A stretch of DNA of 17,435 nucleotides from Comamonadaceae bacterium (GTDB lineage Bacteria; Pseudomonadota; Gammaproteobacteria; Burkholderiales; Burkholderiaceae_C). The stretch is from NCBI GenBank assembly GCA_947460165.1, contig CANHKH010000024.1, positions 1 to 17,435 on the forward strand. Reading direction: 5' to 3'. The notes below the pieces were generated by a model. The model searched no databases. It saw only the letters and a list, made by a program, of their open reading frames with translations, and was not told the DNA's origin. Position numbers and translations under genes: made by a program. Of the stretch, positions 1 to 8,895 are shown piece by piece; position 1 is the stretch's first letter; each line of letters opens with the position of its first letter.

Positions 1-1
1 C

Positions 2-898
2 GATGTCTACATCAAGAACTTTCGCCCGGGCGTGGCCGAGAACATTGGCGCCGGTTACGAGCGCCTCAAGGCCATCAACCCCAAGCTGATTTACTGCGCC
101 ATCAGCGGCTTTGGCCGGGACGGCCCTTACAGCGATCGGCCCAGCTACGACTCGGTGGCCCAAGCAGCGAGTGGCTTTTTGCGACTGCTGGTCAACCCCA
201 ACGACCCGCGCGTGGTGGGCCCGGCTCTGGCCGACGCCTTGACGGGTTTTTATGCCGCTTACGGCATTCAGGGCGCCTTGTTTGAGCGCAGCCGCACCGG
301 CCAGGGTCGGCTGGTCGAGGTGTCCATGCTCGAAGCCATGACGCACTTCAACCTGGACGCCTTCACGCACCTGTTCTCGGCCGACGAGGTGGTCGGCCCC
401 TTCAGCCGGCCGCGGGTGTCGCAGTCCTATGTGCTGGAGTGCGAAGACGGCCACTGGGTGGCGCTGCACATGTCCTCTCCCCCGAAGTTTTGGGAAGGCC
501 TGGCCCGCGCCATGGAGCGGCCTGACATTTTTCAAGACCCGCGCTTTGCCACCCGCGAGGCTCGCATTGACCACCAAGAGGCCATGATTGAGGTGCTCTC
601 GGCCATTTTCAAAACCCGCAAGCGCGTGGAGTGGTGCAACCGCCTGGTGGCCGAAGACGTGCCGCACGCGCCCATGTACACCACGCCCGAGGTGCCCGAA
701 GACCCGCAGGTCAAGCACCTGCAGCTGTTTGTGGAGGCGCCATCGCCCTTGCCCAACACCACCTTCAAGACGGTGCGCTCGCCCGTGTCCTACGACGGTG
801 AGCGCTCGCTGGAGGTCACGGCGCCGCCCTTGCTGGGCCAACACAATGCGCAGATGACCAAGGGTTGGCCCGCACGCAGCACCAAGGAATCCACATGA
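2..898 (+). CDS. CaiB/BaiF family (class III) CoA-transferase, 5'-truncated by window edge
   Basis: This family moves coenzyme A between carboxylic acids in the cytoplasm, usually to activate a substrate for degradation. The frame is open from base 2, so the true start lies upstream and the first visible residues are DVYIKNFRPGV, the family's usual 'ENFRPG' block. A GTG at 32 falls inside that block and is not a real start. About 298 C-terminal residues are visible of the usual 390-410. ALADALTG (visible residues 75-82, D78 encoded at 233-235) matches the segment of formyl-CoA transferase that carries the catalytic aspartate, and RTGQGRLVEVSM follows as expected. The C-terminal APPLLGQHN motif is also typical. 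The stop codon overlaps the next start as ATGA, which implies translational coupling to the Bug receptor. The family is certain; the acyl-CoA substrates are unknown. Confidence 0.95.
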   Translation, partial: DVYIKNFRPGVAENIGAGYERLKAINPKLIYCAISGFGRDGPYSDRPSYDSVAQAASGFLRLLVNPNDPRVVGPALADALTGFYAAYGIQGALFERSRTGQGRLVEVSMLEAMTHFNLDAFTHLFSADEVVGPFSRPRVSQSYVLECEDGHWVALHMSSPPKFWEGLARAMERPDIFQDPRFATREARIDHQEAMIEVLSAIFKTRKRVEWCNRLVAEDVPHAPMYTTPEVPEDPQVKHLQLFVEAPSPLPNTTFKTVRSPVSYDGERSLEVTAPPLLGQHNAQMTKGWPARSTKEST

Positions 899-1863
899 AC
901 GCACGGCGCCGCGCTCTGCTGGTTTTGTCAGCCGCGCTGGCCCTGCCCTTGGCGGCCGTGGCCCAGGACTTTCCGAACAAGACCGTGCGCATGATCGTGC
1001 CCTTTGGGCCGGGCACCACCACCGACATCGTGGGGCGCGTCATGGCCGAAAGCATGGGCAAGCTGCTGGGCCAAACCGTGGTGGTGGAAAACCGCGCCGG
1101 TGCTGGCGGCGGCATAGGCTCGGACCTGGTGGCCAAGAGCCCGGCCGATGGTTACACCTTGCTCATGGGCACGGTGGGCACGCACGCCATCAATGCCACT
1201 TTGTTCAAGCGCCTGCCCTATGACCCGCTGCGCGACTTTGCGCCCGTGTCTTTTGCGGGCTACTCGCCCACTTTTTTGGTGGTGCCTGGCAACTCGCCGC
1301 TCAAAAGCGTCAAGGACTTGGCCGAGCAGGCGCGCAAGCCCGGTGGGCTGAGCTTTGCGTCGGCCGGCAACGGCACATCGGGCCACTTGGCTGGGGAGAT
1401 GCTGCAGGCCCGCCTGGGCGGCACCATGACCCATGTGCCCTACAAAGAAGGCGGCTTGGCGCTGTCTGACGTGATGGGTGGACAAGTGCAGTTCATGTTC
1501 TACCACCCGGCCGCCGTCTTGCCACACCTCAAAACCGGCAAGCTGCGGGCGCTGGGCGCGTCCAGCGCCAAGCGCAGTGCAGCCGCCCCCGAGCTGCCCA
1601 CCTTGCTGGAGCAGGGTGTGGCCGACTTTGACCTGGTGGCCTGGTTCATGGTTTACGCGCCTGCTGCCACCCCGGCCCCCGTGCTGGCCCGGCTGCGCGA
1701 GGCGGCCGCCCAAGCGCAAGCCAGCCCTGAGACCGCCGCCAAGCTCCAAGCCCAGGGGCTGGAGTTGCGCGTCATGCGCGCTGAAGAGATGGTGTCTTTT
1801 GGCCGCACCGAAATCACCAAATGGGCCGAGCTCGTCAAGCGCTCGGGTGCCCAGGTGGACTGA
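895..1863 (+). CDS. Bug/TctC family periplasmic solute-binding protein
   Basis: This is a 322-residue extracytoplasmic receptor of the Bug (tripartite tricarboxylate transporter, TctC) family, which binds small carboxylates, amino acids or related compounds in the periplasm. The first ~23 residues form a Sec signal peptide: MNARRR, a hydrophobic stretch, then AVA before QD. Family motifs follow: IVPFGPGTTTDIVGR near residue 40, VVVENRAGAGGGIG near 70, DGYTLLMG near 90, and HVPYKEGG. The ATG at 895 is preferred because the signal peptide begins there and it overlaps the upstream stop as ATGA; an in-frame GTG/ATG-type extension upstream would run through the CoA-transferase. No TctA or TctB membrane subunits are adjacent, so it is an orphan receptor, as is common in Burkholderiales. 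Its partner permease is unknown. The neighbouring liv genes already have their own receptor. Confidence 0.94.
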   Translation: MNARRRALLVLSAALALPLAAVAQDFPNKTVRMIVPFGPGTTTDIVGRVMAESMGKLLGQTVVVENRAGAGGGIGSDLVAKSPADGYTLLMGTVGTHAINATLFKRLPYDPLRDFAPVSFAGYSPTFLVVPGNSPLKSVKDLAEQARKPGGLSFASAGNGTSGHLAGEMLQARLGGTMTHVPYKEGGLALSDVMGGQVQFMFYHPAAVLPHLKTGKLRALGASSAKRSAAAPELPTLLEQGVADFDLVAWFMVYAPAATPAPVLARLREAAAQAQASPETAAKLQAQGLELRVMRAEEMVSFGRTEITKWAELVKRSGAQVD

Positions 1864-1920
1864 GCCTTTGTTTTCCCCTGAACGTTCCTGCCTTTTCACT
1901 TTTACTCACTGGAGACATGC

Positions 1921-3123
1921 ATGAAAAAAATAGACCGTCGCTCACTGCTGACCGCCACCGCGGCCGGCGCAGCTGCTTTGGTGGCCCCTGCATCGTTTGC
2001 ACAGGGCGCGCCGATTCGCATTGGCAGCACCTTGGCGCTGACCGGCCCTTTGTCGGCCACGGGCCTGACCCACAAGCTGGTCGGCGACATTTACATTGAA
2101 CAGCTCAATGCCCGCGGCGGCCTGATGGGCCGCAAGGTCGAATGGCTGGTCAAGGACGACCAGTCCAAGCCCGACCTGGCCCGCACCTTGTACGAGCAGC
2201 TGATCACCGCTGACAAGGTGGACTTGCTCATGGGCCCCTATGCCACGGGTGCCATTTTGTCGGCCATGGGTGTGGCTCAGCGCTATGGCAAGGTGCTGGT
2301 GCACCACACCTTTGGCATTCCCTCGCTGGCCAAGTACGACATGCATTTCCCGGCCTGGTCGCTGGGCCCCACGCCCCAAACGACAGTGCCTAACACCGTG
2401 TTTGACGCCTTGGCCGCCTCGCCCAAGCCGCCCAAGACGATTGCCATCGTCACCAGCAAGTTCCCCTCCATCCACTTCTTGTCGCTGGGTGGCCGTGCGG
2501 TGGCCAAGCAGCGCGGCCTCCAAGAGGTGCTGTTCCTCGAATGGGAATTTGGCAACCGCGACTTCGGCCCCATTGCCGCCCGCGTCAAAGACGCCAAGCC
2601 CGATCTGGTGTGGATTGGCGACATTGGCCTGGAGGGCAACATGCTGCTCGACGCCATGAAAAAGATCGACTACACGCCGCCCATGAATTTCCACCTGTAC
2701 CCCGCACCTGGTCCCATGACCAAGGCGCCGGAAGGCCAGGGCGCCATGTCGCTGACCATTTTTGAAGAGCATCAGCCTTTCTTGAGCAACCCAGGCGGTG
2801 CGCAGTTCGTCAAGGTCTTCAACGAGCGTGCTGCGCAAGCCAAGCTGGCCGACGTCAGTGTGGAAACCCAAGCCGCGGCCTCGTTCTCGGCCTGGCAAAT
2901 TTTGGAAGCCGGCGTCAAGGGCGCCAACAGCCTGGACGACAAGGCCATTGCAGCCTGGCTCAAAGCCAACCGTGTGGACACCATCCACGGCCGTCTGCGC
3001 TTTGACGGTCCCAGCAACTACGGCGACGACCTGATGAAGATCAAGCAAGTGCAAGGCGGCAAGTGGCAGGTGGTCTGGCCTGCGCAGTTTGCGGCCCCCG
3101 GCGTCAAGCTGCAGGTCAAGTAA
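1921..3123 (+). CDS. Liv-type ABC transporter periplasmic substrate-binding protein
   Basis: This 400-residue type I periplasmic binding protein (Peripla_BP_6 / LivK-like) should deliver substrate to the LivHMGF complex encoded just downstream. The N-terminus MKKIDRRSLL followed by an alanine-rich hydrophobic stretch ending ASFA-QG is a signal peptide; the RR pair leaves Tat export possible, although the motif is not a perfect Tat consensus. The mature part starts PIRIGSTLALTGPLS, the classic opening of this family, and continues with LNARGGLMGRKVEWLVKDDQSKP. The ATG at 1921 has a clear Shine-Dalgarno GGAGA at 1911-1915. Family members outside E. coli bind branched-chain or aromatic amino acids, amides, urea or aromatic acids, so 'leucine' should not be assumed. 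The gap to the preceding receptor gene is 57 bases with no visible terminator. Confidence 0.95.
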   Translation: MKKIDRRSLLTATAAGAAALVAPASFAQGAPIRIGSTLALTGPLSATGLTHKLVGDIYIEQLNARGGLMGRKVEWLVKDDQSKPDLARTLYEQLITADKVDLLMGPYATGAILSAMGVAQRYGKVLVHHTFGIPSLAKYDMHFPAWSLGPTPQTTVPNTVFDALAASPKPPKTIAIVTSKFPSIHFLSLGGRAVAKQRGLQEVLFLEWEFGNRDFGPIAARVKDAKPDLVWIGDIGLEGNMLLDAMKKIDYTPPMNFHLYPAPGPMTKAPEGQGAMSLTIFEEHQPFLSNPGGAQFVKVFNERAAQAKLADVSVETQAAASFSAWQILEAGVKGANSLDDKAIAAWLKANRVDTIHGRLRFDGPSNYGDDLMKIKQVQGGKWQVVWPAQFAAPGVKLQVK

Positions 3124-3159
3124 ACGTTCACGCCCACCAACCCTGAAGGTGACTCGCCA

Positions 3160-4017
3160 ATGACGCTTCCGAGCCTGAATTTATTGATGCAATCGATCCT
3201 GTCCGGGATCTTCATTGGCAGTTTGTACGGCCTCATCGGCCTGGGGCTGGGCCTGACGTGGGGACTGCTCAAGCAGATCAACCTGTCTCATTTCGGCCTG
3301 GTCTTCCTGGCCGCCTACCTGAGCTACCAGATGGCCACGGTGGCCCACATCGACCCCTTGTGGGGCTTGTTGATCTTGCCGCCCTTTTTCTTTGCGTTTG
3401 GAGCGGGCATGCAGTGGGTGTTGGCGCGTTTTGCCATCACCCCCTTCAACTCGCTGCTGGCAACCTTTGGTGTGACGGTGGTGATCGAGTCGCTGATCCA
3501 AAGCATTTGGACGGCCGACTACCGCCGCCTGGAGTCCGATTACAACGACATGAAGTTCAAGGTGGGCTCGCTGTTTGTGCCCATCCCTGAGCTGATCACC
3601 TTGATACTGGCCGTGGGCATTGCCGTGGCCATCTGGGCCGCCATGCGTTACACCGACCTGGGCAAAGCCTTGCGCGCCATGGCCGAGGACGCGCCCATTG
3701 CAGCGGCTTTTGGCATCAACCAAAAAGCGCTCTCGCTGGGCTTGGCGGGCATGTGCTCGGCGCTTGCCGCGATCGCAGGCGTGTGCCTGGCGCTGACTTT
3801 CACGCTGGCGCCCTCGCAAATTTTCACTTGGGTGGGCGTGGTCTTTGCCGCCGTCATGCTGGGCGGCTTGGGCAGCCCGCTGGGCCCTTTGTTCGCCGGT
3901 ATTTTGATTGGCGTGAGCGAGGCGGTCACCATGGCGGTGGCTTCGCCTTCGTGGGCACCCATCGTGTCTTTTTCTCTGTTGATCTTCATGCTGCTGCTGC
4001 GGCCCGGCAAGAGCTGA
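3160..4017 (+). CDS. livH: Liv-type ABC transporter permease LivH
   Basis: This 285-residue inner-membrane permease forms half of the translocation pore of a branched-chain amino acid-type ABC importer. It opens with LLMQSILSGIFIGSLYGLIGLGLGLTWG-like hydrophobic sequence and then QINLSHFGLVFLAAYL, the conserved LivH entry region (N-H-G block). Several long hydrophobic segments follow. The cytoplasmic coupling loop that contacts the ATPase is visible as LGKALRAMAEDAPIAAAFGIN around residues 165-186, and VFAAVMLGGLGSPLGPLFAG near residue 230 is the usual C-terminal signature. The Shine-Dalgarno sequence AAGGTGA lies at 3146-3152. It begins 36 bases after the receptor and ends 13 bases before the fused permease/ATPase, consistent with one operon. 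Confidence 0.95.
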   Translation: MTLPSLNLLMQSILSGIFIGSLYGLIGLGLGLTWGLLKQINLSHFGLVFLAAYLSYQMATVAHIDPLWGLLILPPFFFAFGAGMQWVLARFAITPFNSLLATFGVTVVIESLIQSIWTADYRRLESDYNDMKFKVGSLFVPIPELITLILAVGIAVAIWAAMRYTDLGKALRAMAEDAPIAAAFGINQKALSLGLAGMCSALAAIAGVCLALTFTLAPSQIFTWVGVVFAAVMLGGLGSPLGPLFAGILIGVSEAVTMAVASPSWAPIVSFSLLIFMLLLRPGKS

Positions 4018-4030
4018 AACGAGCCCCCTC

Positions 4031-5786
4031 ATGAACAAAACCATTTCCGGCATTCTTGCCGCAGGCCTGGTGCTGGCCTGTGTGCCCTGGCTGGGCCTGC
4101 CGGCCTTTTACGAGTCCTTTCTCTACCTGATTTGCCATTGGGTGATCCTGGCCATGTCCTGGAACATCCTGTCAGGCTACTCGGGCTATTTTTCATTCGG
4201 CCACGGTGTGTTCTTTGGCGTGGGCATGTACACCACAGGCGCGCTGGCGGGCAAGTTGGACTGGCCCTTTTTGGCCACCTTGCCCTTGGCGGCGCTTTTG
4301 CCTGCCTTGTTAGGGGTGTTCCTCGGGGCGGTGGTGTTCCGCGTCAAGGCGGTGCGCGGGGAGTTGTTTGCGCTGCTGACCTTGGCTGTGACCTTTGTGG
4401 TGGCGACCATCATCATCAACACCCCGATTGACGGTGGTCCAGGCGTCTACCTGATGGCTGTGGAAGTGCCCAAGCTGGGGCCGTCAGCGGGCTCATCGCT
4501 TTACCTTTTGGCCCTGCTGGTGATGATCGCCACCGCATTGATTGCCTACACCTTGCAAAAATCCAAGCTGGGTGTGGGCCTGTATGCCATTCACGACGAC
4601 GAGGACGTGGCCGAGGTCATGGGCGTGCCCACCTACAACTACAAGCTGCTGGCCTTCGCGGTCTCCAGCGCCTTGGCGGGCCTGGCCGGCGGCATCCATG
4701 CGCTTTTTGTGCAGTACGTCACGGTGGGCGAGACTTTCAACATCACGGTGCCGCTCACGGTGGTGCTGATGAGCTGCCTGGGCGGCTCGCGCCACTGGGC
4801 GGGTCCCGCCGTCGGGGCGGTGTTCATCACTTGTCTGCTGTACTACTTCACAGCGGGCAACAACCCGGTGGTGGGCAAGGCGGCCGTGGGTGTGGTGCTG
4901 ATTGCGGTGATTTTGTTCATGCCCAACGGCGTGATGGGCTACTTCCTCAAGCGGCGCGCCAATCAGGCCGCCGAGCGCAGCCGGGCACTGGAGGCCGCAG
5001 GCGAAGTGCATGCGTCTTTGCCGGTGGTGGTGTCCACCCCAGCGCCCCGCCCTGCGCCGGGCAGCACCGAGGTGCTGCTGGAAACGCGGGGTCTGTCCAA
5101 GGCCTTCAAGGGCGTGCAAGCGCTCAGCGAGGTCAGCTTGACCGTGCACAAGGGTGAAATTTTAGGCTTGCTCGGGCCCAACGGTTCGGGCAAGTCCACC
5201 TTCATCAACGTGGTCAGCGGCCATTACGCGGCCACAGGCGGCAGCTACATGTTTGAGGGCCGCGAACTGGCGGGCCTGCCCGCCCACCAGGTGGCGCAGT
5301 CCGGCATCGCCCGCACCTACCAAATACCGCGCCCCTTCGCGCAAATGACAGTGCTTGAAAACGTCATCATGGCGGCCATGTTTGGCAGCGCCGCCATGGG
5401 CCGGCCCCAAGCCACCGAAGAGGCCATGAAATGCCTGGAGTTCACCGGCCTCAAGCACAAGGCCGAAAGCCTGCCCGACGACTTGAACCTGCACCAGCGC
5501 AAGTTCTTGGAGTTGGCGCGTGCCCTGGCGTCCCGGCCCAGGTTGGTGTTGCTTGATGAGGTGCTCTCGGGCATGACGCCCAGCGAGATCAATGAGGCCA
5601 TTGAGCTGATTCGCCGCATCCGTGACCAAGGCTCCACCATCGTGTTCGTGGAACACGTGATGCGCGCTGTCATGGCCTTGGCCGACCGTGTGGCTGTGCT
5701 CAACCACGGCAAGCTGTTGGCCGTGGGGCCTTTGCAAGAGGTCATGAGCAACCCTGAAGTGGTCAGCGCTTACCTGGGAAAAGCCC

Positions 5787-5794
<8 letters not shown>
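4031..5794 (+). CDS. Fused LivM permease - LivG ATPase of a Liv-type ABC importer
   Basis: One 587-residue chain carries both the second permease and one ATPase of the importer. Residues ~1-308 are LivM-like: multiple membrane segments, LSGYSGYFSFGHG near 48-59, and the coupling-loop block AIHDDEDVAEVMGV at 186-199. A polar, proline-rich linker (about 309-346) joins it to a LivG-like nucleotide-binding domain at 347-587. In that domain Walker A is GPNGSGKST (382-390), the Q-loop glutamine is Q431, Walker B is LVLLDE (505-510) and the switch histidine is H542. The ABC signature, normally LSxGQ, reads LNLHQ (485-489), and the residue after the catalytic E510 is V rather than the usual P. The final AYLGKA is typical of LivG. 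No strong Shine-Dalgarno is seen before ATG 4031. The stop overlaps livF by 8 bases. Fused LivMG proteins are known in Burkholderiales. Confidence 0.94.
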
Positions 5795-6500
<706 letters not shown>

Positions 6501-6507
6501 CCCCAGC

Positions 6508-7695
6508 TCAGGACAGAGCGCCCATTTGGGCTGAAGCGCTGTCCAGTGTCTGCAAGCTGCCAGTGGGCTGGCTGCTTTGTGCTGGCCAGCGTGGCAGCTC
6601 GCCTTGCACCACCACCACCATGGCCGCCATTTTCAAGCGGGTGTTTCGGACCACGGCAAATGGCCAGTACAGGCCCAAAGTCAACACAACGAGCAGGCAG
6701 TTTTGCAGGTTCACCCAGAACAAGTCGAGATAGCCCAACGTGCTGCGAAAGCGGATGTGCGTGCTGGCCGTCTGGCCCCAGAGCAGGTTTTGCATGCGGG
6801 CCTTGAAATAAGGATGCAGCACCAATGGAAAGGCCAAGCACGACAGCGTCAGTGAGGCCGCCAAACCCGTGCTCTGACCAGCCCGAGCCAGAACAGCAGC
6901 CACAGCGCTCAAGGCGGTGAGCAGGAGCAACGCCATGCCCAGCGCCTTGAGGTGGAGCAGGTAAACAGGTTTGGCGAGGGCGAAAGGGTTTAAATGTGAA
7001 CGTTCGCTGGCGTAGGTGCAGCCGCTGCGCACAAACGCATGCAGCCTCAACAGCTGCCACGGTAACACCAGCACCATACCGAGCAGCATCACACCCAAGG
7101 GGCCCATGAGCGTCTGGGTTTGTCCCAACTCGGCCCAGCTTGGAAAGATCTTCAGGGACATCAGCAGCACCCCAAACAAAGCCGGCAGGCACAAGGGCAG
7201 CATCACCTCGTAGGCCTGCACCACAGTCCCCACAAAACCAAAACGCAGACCCCGCCACTGGGTGTGCTTGAACCTGAAAACCAGCGAAGCCTGCCACAAG
7301 GCTGGCCACAGCAGCGCAAGCAGCAGCGCGGGCAGCCAAAGCAGCGCGGGCTTGAAGAGGTACACCAAGCCATTCAACAGGCACAGGCCAATGAGCAGCA
7401 AGTGGGTTTGGAACTGTGTCCATGGCTTGGCATCAAAGGTCAGTGCCTGGCCCCCAACCAGCGTGTGTTGATGAAAGAAAACCTGCTTGCGCGCTTGTGC
7501 AAATGGCCAGAACAGGCCCAGGCTGAGCACGTTCAGCAGCACGTTCACAAGCCACACAGAAAAGTAGCCGCGACCCGTTCCAGTGAATTGAACCTGCAAC
7601 GTCTGCGGTGGCGGCGGCAAATCCGGCTGGGCCGCGTCAGACTCGGCTGCCTCCTCAGGGGGCATGGATTCTGACCTGCCAGTGTCGGTGCTCAT
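6508..7695 (-). CDS. DUF898 (YjgN-like) integral membrane protein
   Basis: This 395-residue inner-membrane protein belongs to the DUF898/YjgN family, whose function is unknown. After a ~30-residue acidic and proline-rich N-terminus, the family opening VQFTGTGRGYFSVWLVN (35-51) is visible, followed by many hydrophobic segments. Two related blocks occur: LSLGLFWPFAQARK at 57-70 and LTLGLYWPFAVVRN at 338-351. A middle block TQWRGLRFGFVGT (145-157) fits the family pattern of an aromatic strand before a membrane segment. The ATG at 7695 has a good Shine-Dalgarno AAAGG (7705-7701) 5 bases away, which supports the longest start over the internal Met at residue 11. It lies downstream of lysR on the same strand, but a terminator separates them, so it probably has its own promoter within or after that terminator. 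It converges with livF. Confidence 0.88.
   Translation of the reverse strand: MSTDTGRSESMPPEEAAESDAAQPDLPPPPQTLQVQFTGTGRGYFSVWLVNVLLNVLSLGLFWPFAQARKQVFFHQHTLVGGQALTFDAKPWTQFQTHLLLIGLCLLNGLVYLFKPALLWLPALLLALLWPALWQASLVFRFKHTQWRGLRFGFVGTVVQAYEVMLPLCLPALFGVLLMSLKIFPSWAELGQTQTLMGPLGVMLLGMVLVLPWQLLRLHAFVRSGCTYASERSHLNPFALAKPVYLLHLKALGMALLLLTALSAVAAVLARAGQSTGLAASLTLSCLAFPLVLHPYFKARMQNLLWGQTASTHIRFRSTLGYLDLFWVNLQNCLLVVLTLGLYWPFAVVRNTRLKMAAMVVVVQGELPRWPAQSSQPTGSLQTLDSASAQMGALS
6511..6544. other. Hairpin-forming inverted repeat at the livF / DUF898 convergent junction
   Basis: GGACAG (6511-6516) pairs with CTGTCC (6539-6544). A further GC-rich segment pairs inside after a small bulge, and CCCATTTGGG at 6521-6530 can fold in the loop. 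It lies just past the livF stop and within the last codons of the convergent DUF898 gene. Neither strand has a U-tract after it, so it is not a standard intrinsic terminator. It could serve as an RNA 3'-end stabiliser for either transcript, or be coincidental. Confidence 0.3.
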
Positions 7696-7721
7696 GACAA
7701 CCTTTGAAAGTGAGGTGTGGG

Positions 7722-7760
7722 AAAAAAGGGCCTGTACGGGTGAACGCTTGCCTCAGGCCC
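7722..7760 (-). terminator. Rho-independent terminator of the lysR-type gene
   Basis: Read on the minus strand, GGGCCTG (7760-7754) pairs perfectly with CAGGCCC (7734-7728) across a 19-base loop and is followed at once by six U residues (7727-7722). This is a textbook intrinsic terminator layout, though the loop is long. The upstream arm contains the lysR stop codon (7755-7753). It separates lysR from the DUF898 gene, whose start is 27 bases further on. Confidence 0.7.
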
Positions 7761-8721
7761 TGGCGCGCTGGGGGCCGTGGCTCAACGCGTCAGGCAGGCT
7801 GCTTGCAGCGGTAAGCGATGACTCGCCCGCAGCTTCTTGAGCCTGTGCCAAAAGCCAAGAGCGAAACGATGCAAGAGCGGGTGAACGCCGCAGTGCCTCT
7901 GGGTAGCACAGGTAGTAGCCTCTGTCGTTGACCACATGCAAAGGGTGGGCCAGCACCAGCTGGCCAGACAAGAGGTGCTCTTCCACCAGGCAGCGTTGAA
8001 CAACGGCCACGCCCAGGCCGGCCACCGCAGCTGCGATCAATTGGCCGACTTGTTCAAAGTCGGCGACCGGGCTGAGTCCCTCACCAAGGCAGCCTGCGCC
8101 TGCAAACCAGTTTTTCAAGGTGTGGGGGTGCAAGCTGTGAGCGAGCAGGGGCAGTTGCATCAAGTCGCACGGTGAGTTCAAGTCCCATCGATCCGCTGGC
8201 CTGGTGACCGCCACAATGTGTTTGCCAATCAGGTAGTCACCCTCTACGCCTGTCGGCCAAAGCCCGTTGCCGCCCCTGATCGACATGCCTTGGCTGGCCA
8301 CCAGGGGCAACTCATTGCGGTCGTAGGGCACGAAAGACAGCGTCACCTCCGGATGCTGTCGGTAGAAATCGGGCAAGCGCCGGATCAACCAGTGCGTGGC
8401 CAAGGAAGGGGTGACAGACAGCTTGAGCGTGGCGCGTTCACCAGCCCCCTGCGGCCCCTGGGCCATCAGGGCAGCACCTTCGAGCGTGTCAATGGCCGCC
8501 GCCACCGATTCAAAGTAAAGCCGCCCCTGAGGCGTGAGCTCACAGCCCCGGCTGTGGCGCTGAAAAACGGACATGCCCAAATGCGCCTCAATCCGAGCAA
8601 TGGAGCGGCTGATGGCGCCTGCAGTGACCTGCAAGGACTGAGCGGCTTTGATGAAGCTGTGGAGTCTGGCCGCATGGACAAATGCGTGCAATTCGGGCAG
8701 CGAGGGTGATCGGATGCGCAT
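7753..8721 (-). CDS. LysR family transcriptional regulator (GcvA-like)
   Basis: This 322-residue DNA-binding regulator has an N-terminal winged helix-turn-helix: LPELHAFVHAARLHSF, then IKAAQSLQVTAGAISRSIAR (24-43), and the typical LTPQGRLYF after the wing. A LysR substrate-binding domain follows, beginning near LKLSVTPSLATHWLIRRLPDF with a co-inducer cleft fold similar to GcvA-type members. It is divergent from a Bug receptor and amidohydrolase-family pair, the usual arrangement for a LysR protein and its target, so it most likely controls those genes and itself through the 8722-8895 gap. The inducer is unknown. The start ATG at 8721 matches the normal family N-terminus but has no strong Shine-Dalgarno. 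The C-terminal tail after about residue 295 is alanine- and serine-rich and probably disordered. Confidence 0.93.
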   Translation of the reverse strand: MRIRSPSLPELHAFVHAARLHSFIKAAQSLQVTAGAISRSIARIEAHLGMSVFQRHSRGCELTPQGRLYFESVAAAIDTLEGAALMAQGPQGAGERATLKLSVTPSLATHWLIRRLPDFYRQHPEVTLSFVPYDRNELPLVASQGMSIRGGNGLWPTGVEGDYLIGKHIVAVTRPADRWDLNSPCDLMQLPLLAHSLHPHTLKNWFAGAGCLGEGLSPVADFEQVGQLIAAAVAGLGVAVVQRCLVEEHLLSGQLVLAHPLHVVNDRGYYLCYPEALRRSPALASFRSWLLAQAQEAAGESSLTAASSLPDALSHGPQRARA

Positions 8722-8895
8722 AAGGCATGTGGGCCAGAGGGTTCAAGGGCTTGGGCGCCAGGGCAACAGGTGGTTCACGAGTAAATGCTTTGAGGTGTGT
8801 CTTTAGCTCAACCCTCGCGGCAATTTTGTCTCTGTGCGCCGTCAAAAAGTTCTCTAAAAATGCTTATCTCGTTAAATCTGTTTGTGGAGACAAAG
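8722..8895. promoter_or_regulatory. Divergent lysR / Bug-receptor control region
   Basis: The 174-base gap between divergent starts must contain promoters for both genes and probably the LysR operator. The right half (about 8820-8880) is clearly richer in A and T than the surrounding coding DNA. AAATGCTT occurs twice, at 8783-8790 and 8858-8865. Hexamers such as TTGTCT (8826-8831) and TTAAAT (8872-8877) resemble promoter elements, but no pair has a proper 16-18 base spacing, so I do not call an exact promoter. I see no convincing T-N11-A dyad. The Shine-Dalgarno GGAG of the receptor gene is at 8886-8889. Confidence 0.45.

Noticed and set aside
928..3054. Long minus-strand frames at 928-1899 and 1942-3054
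   Set aside because: They mirror the Bug receptor and the Liv receptor, show only compositional repeats, and have no supported start or neighbour.
8797..8895. Upstream in-frame extension of the second Bug receptor
   Set aside because: It would add 33 residues before a clear signal peptide and run through the control region; ATG 8896 has an ideally spaced GGAG.
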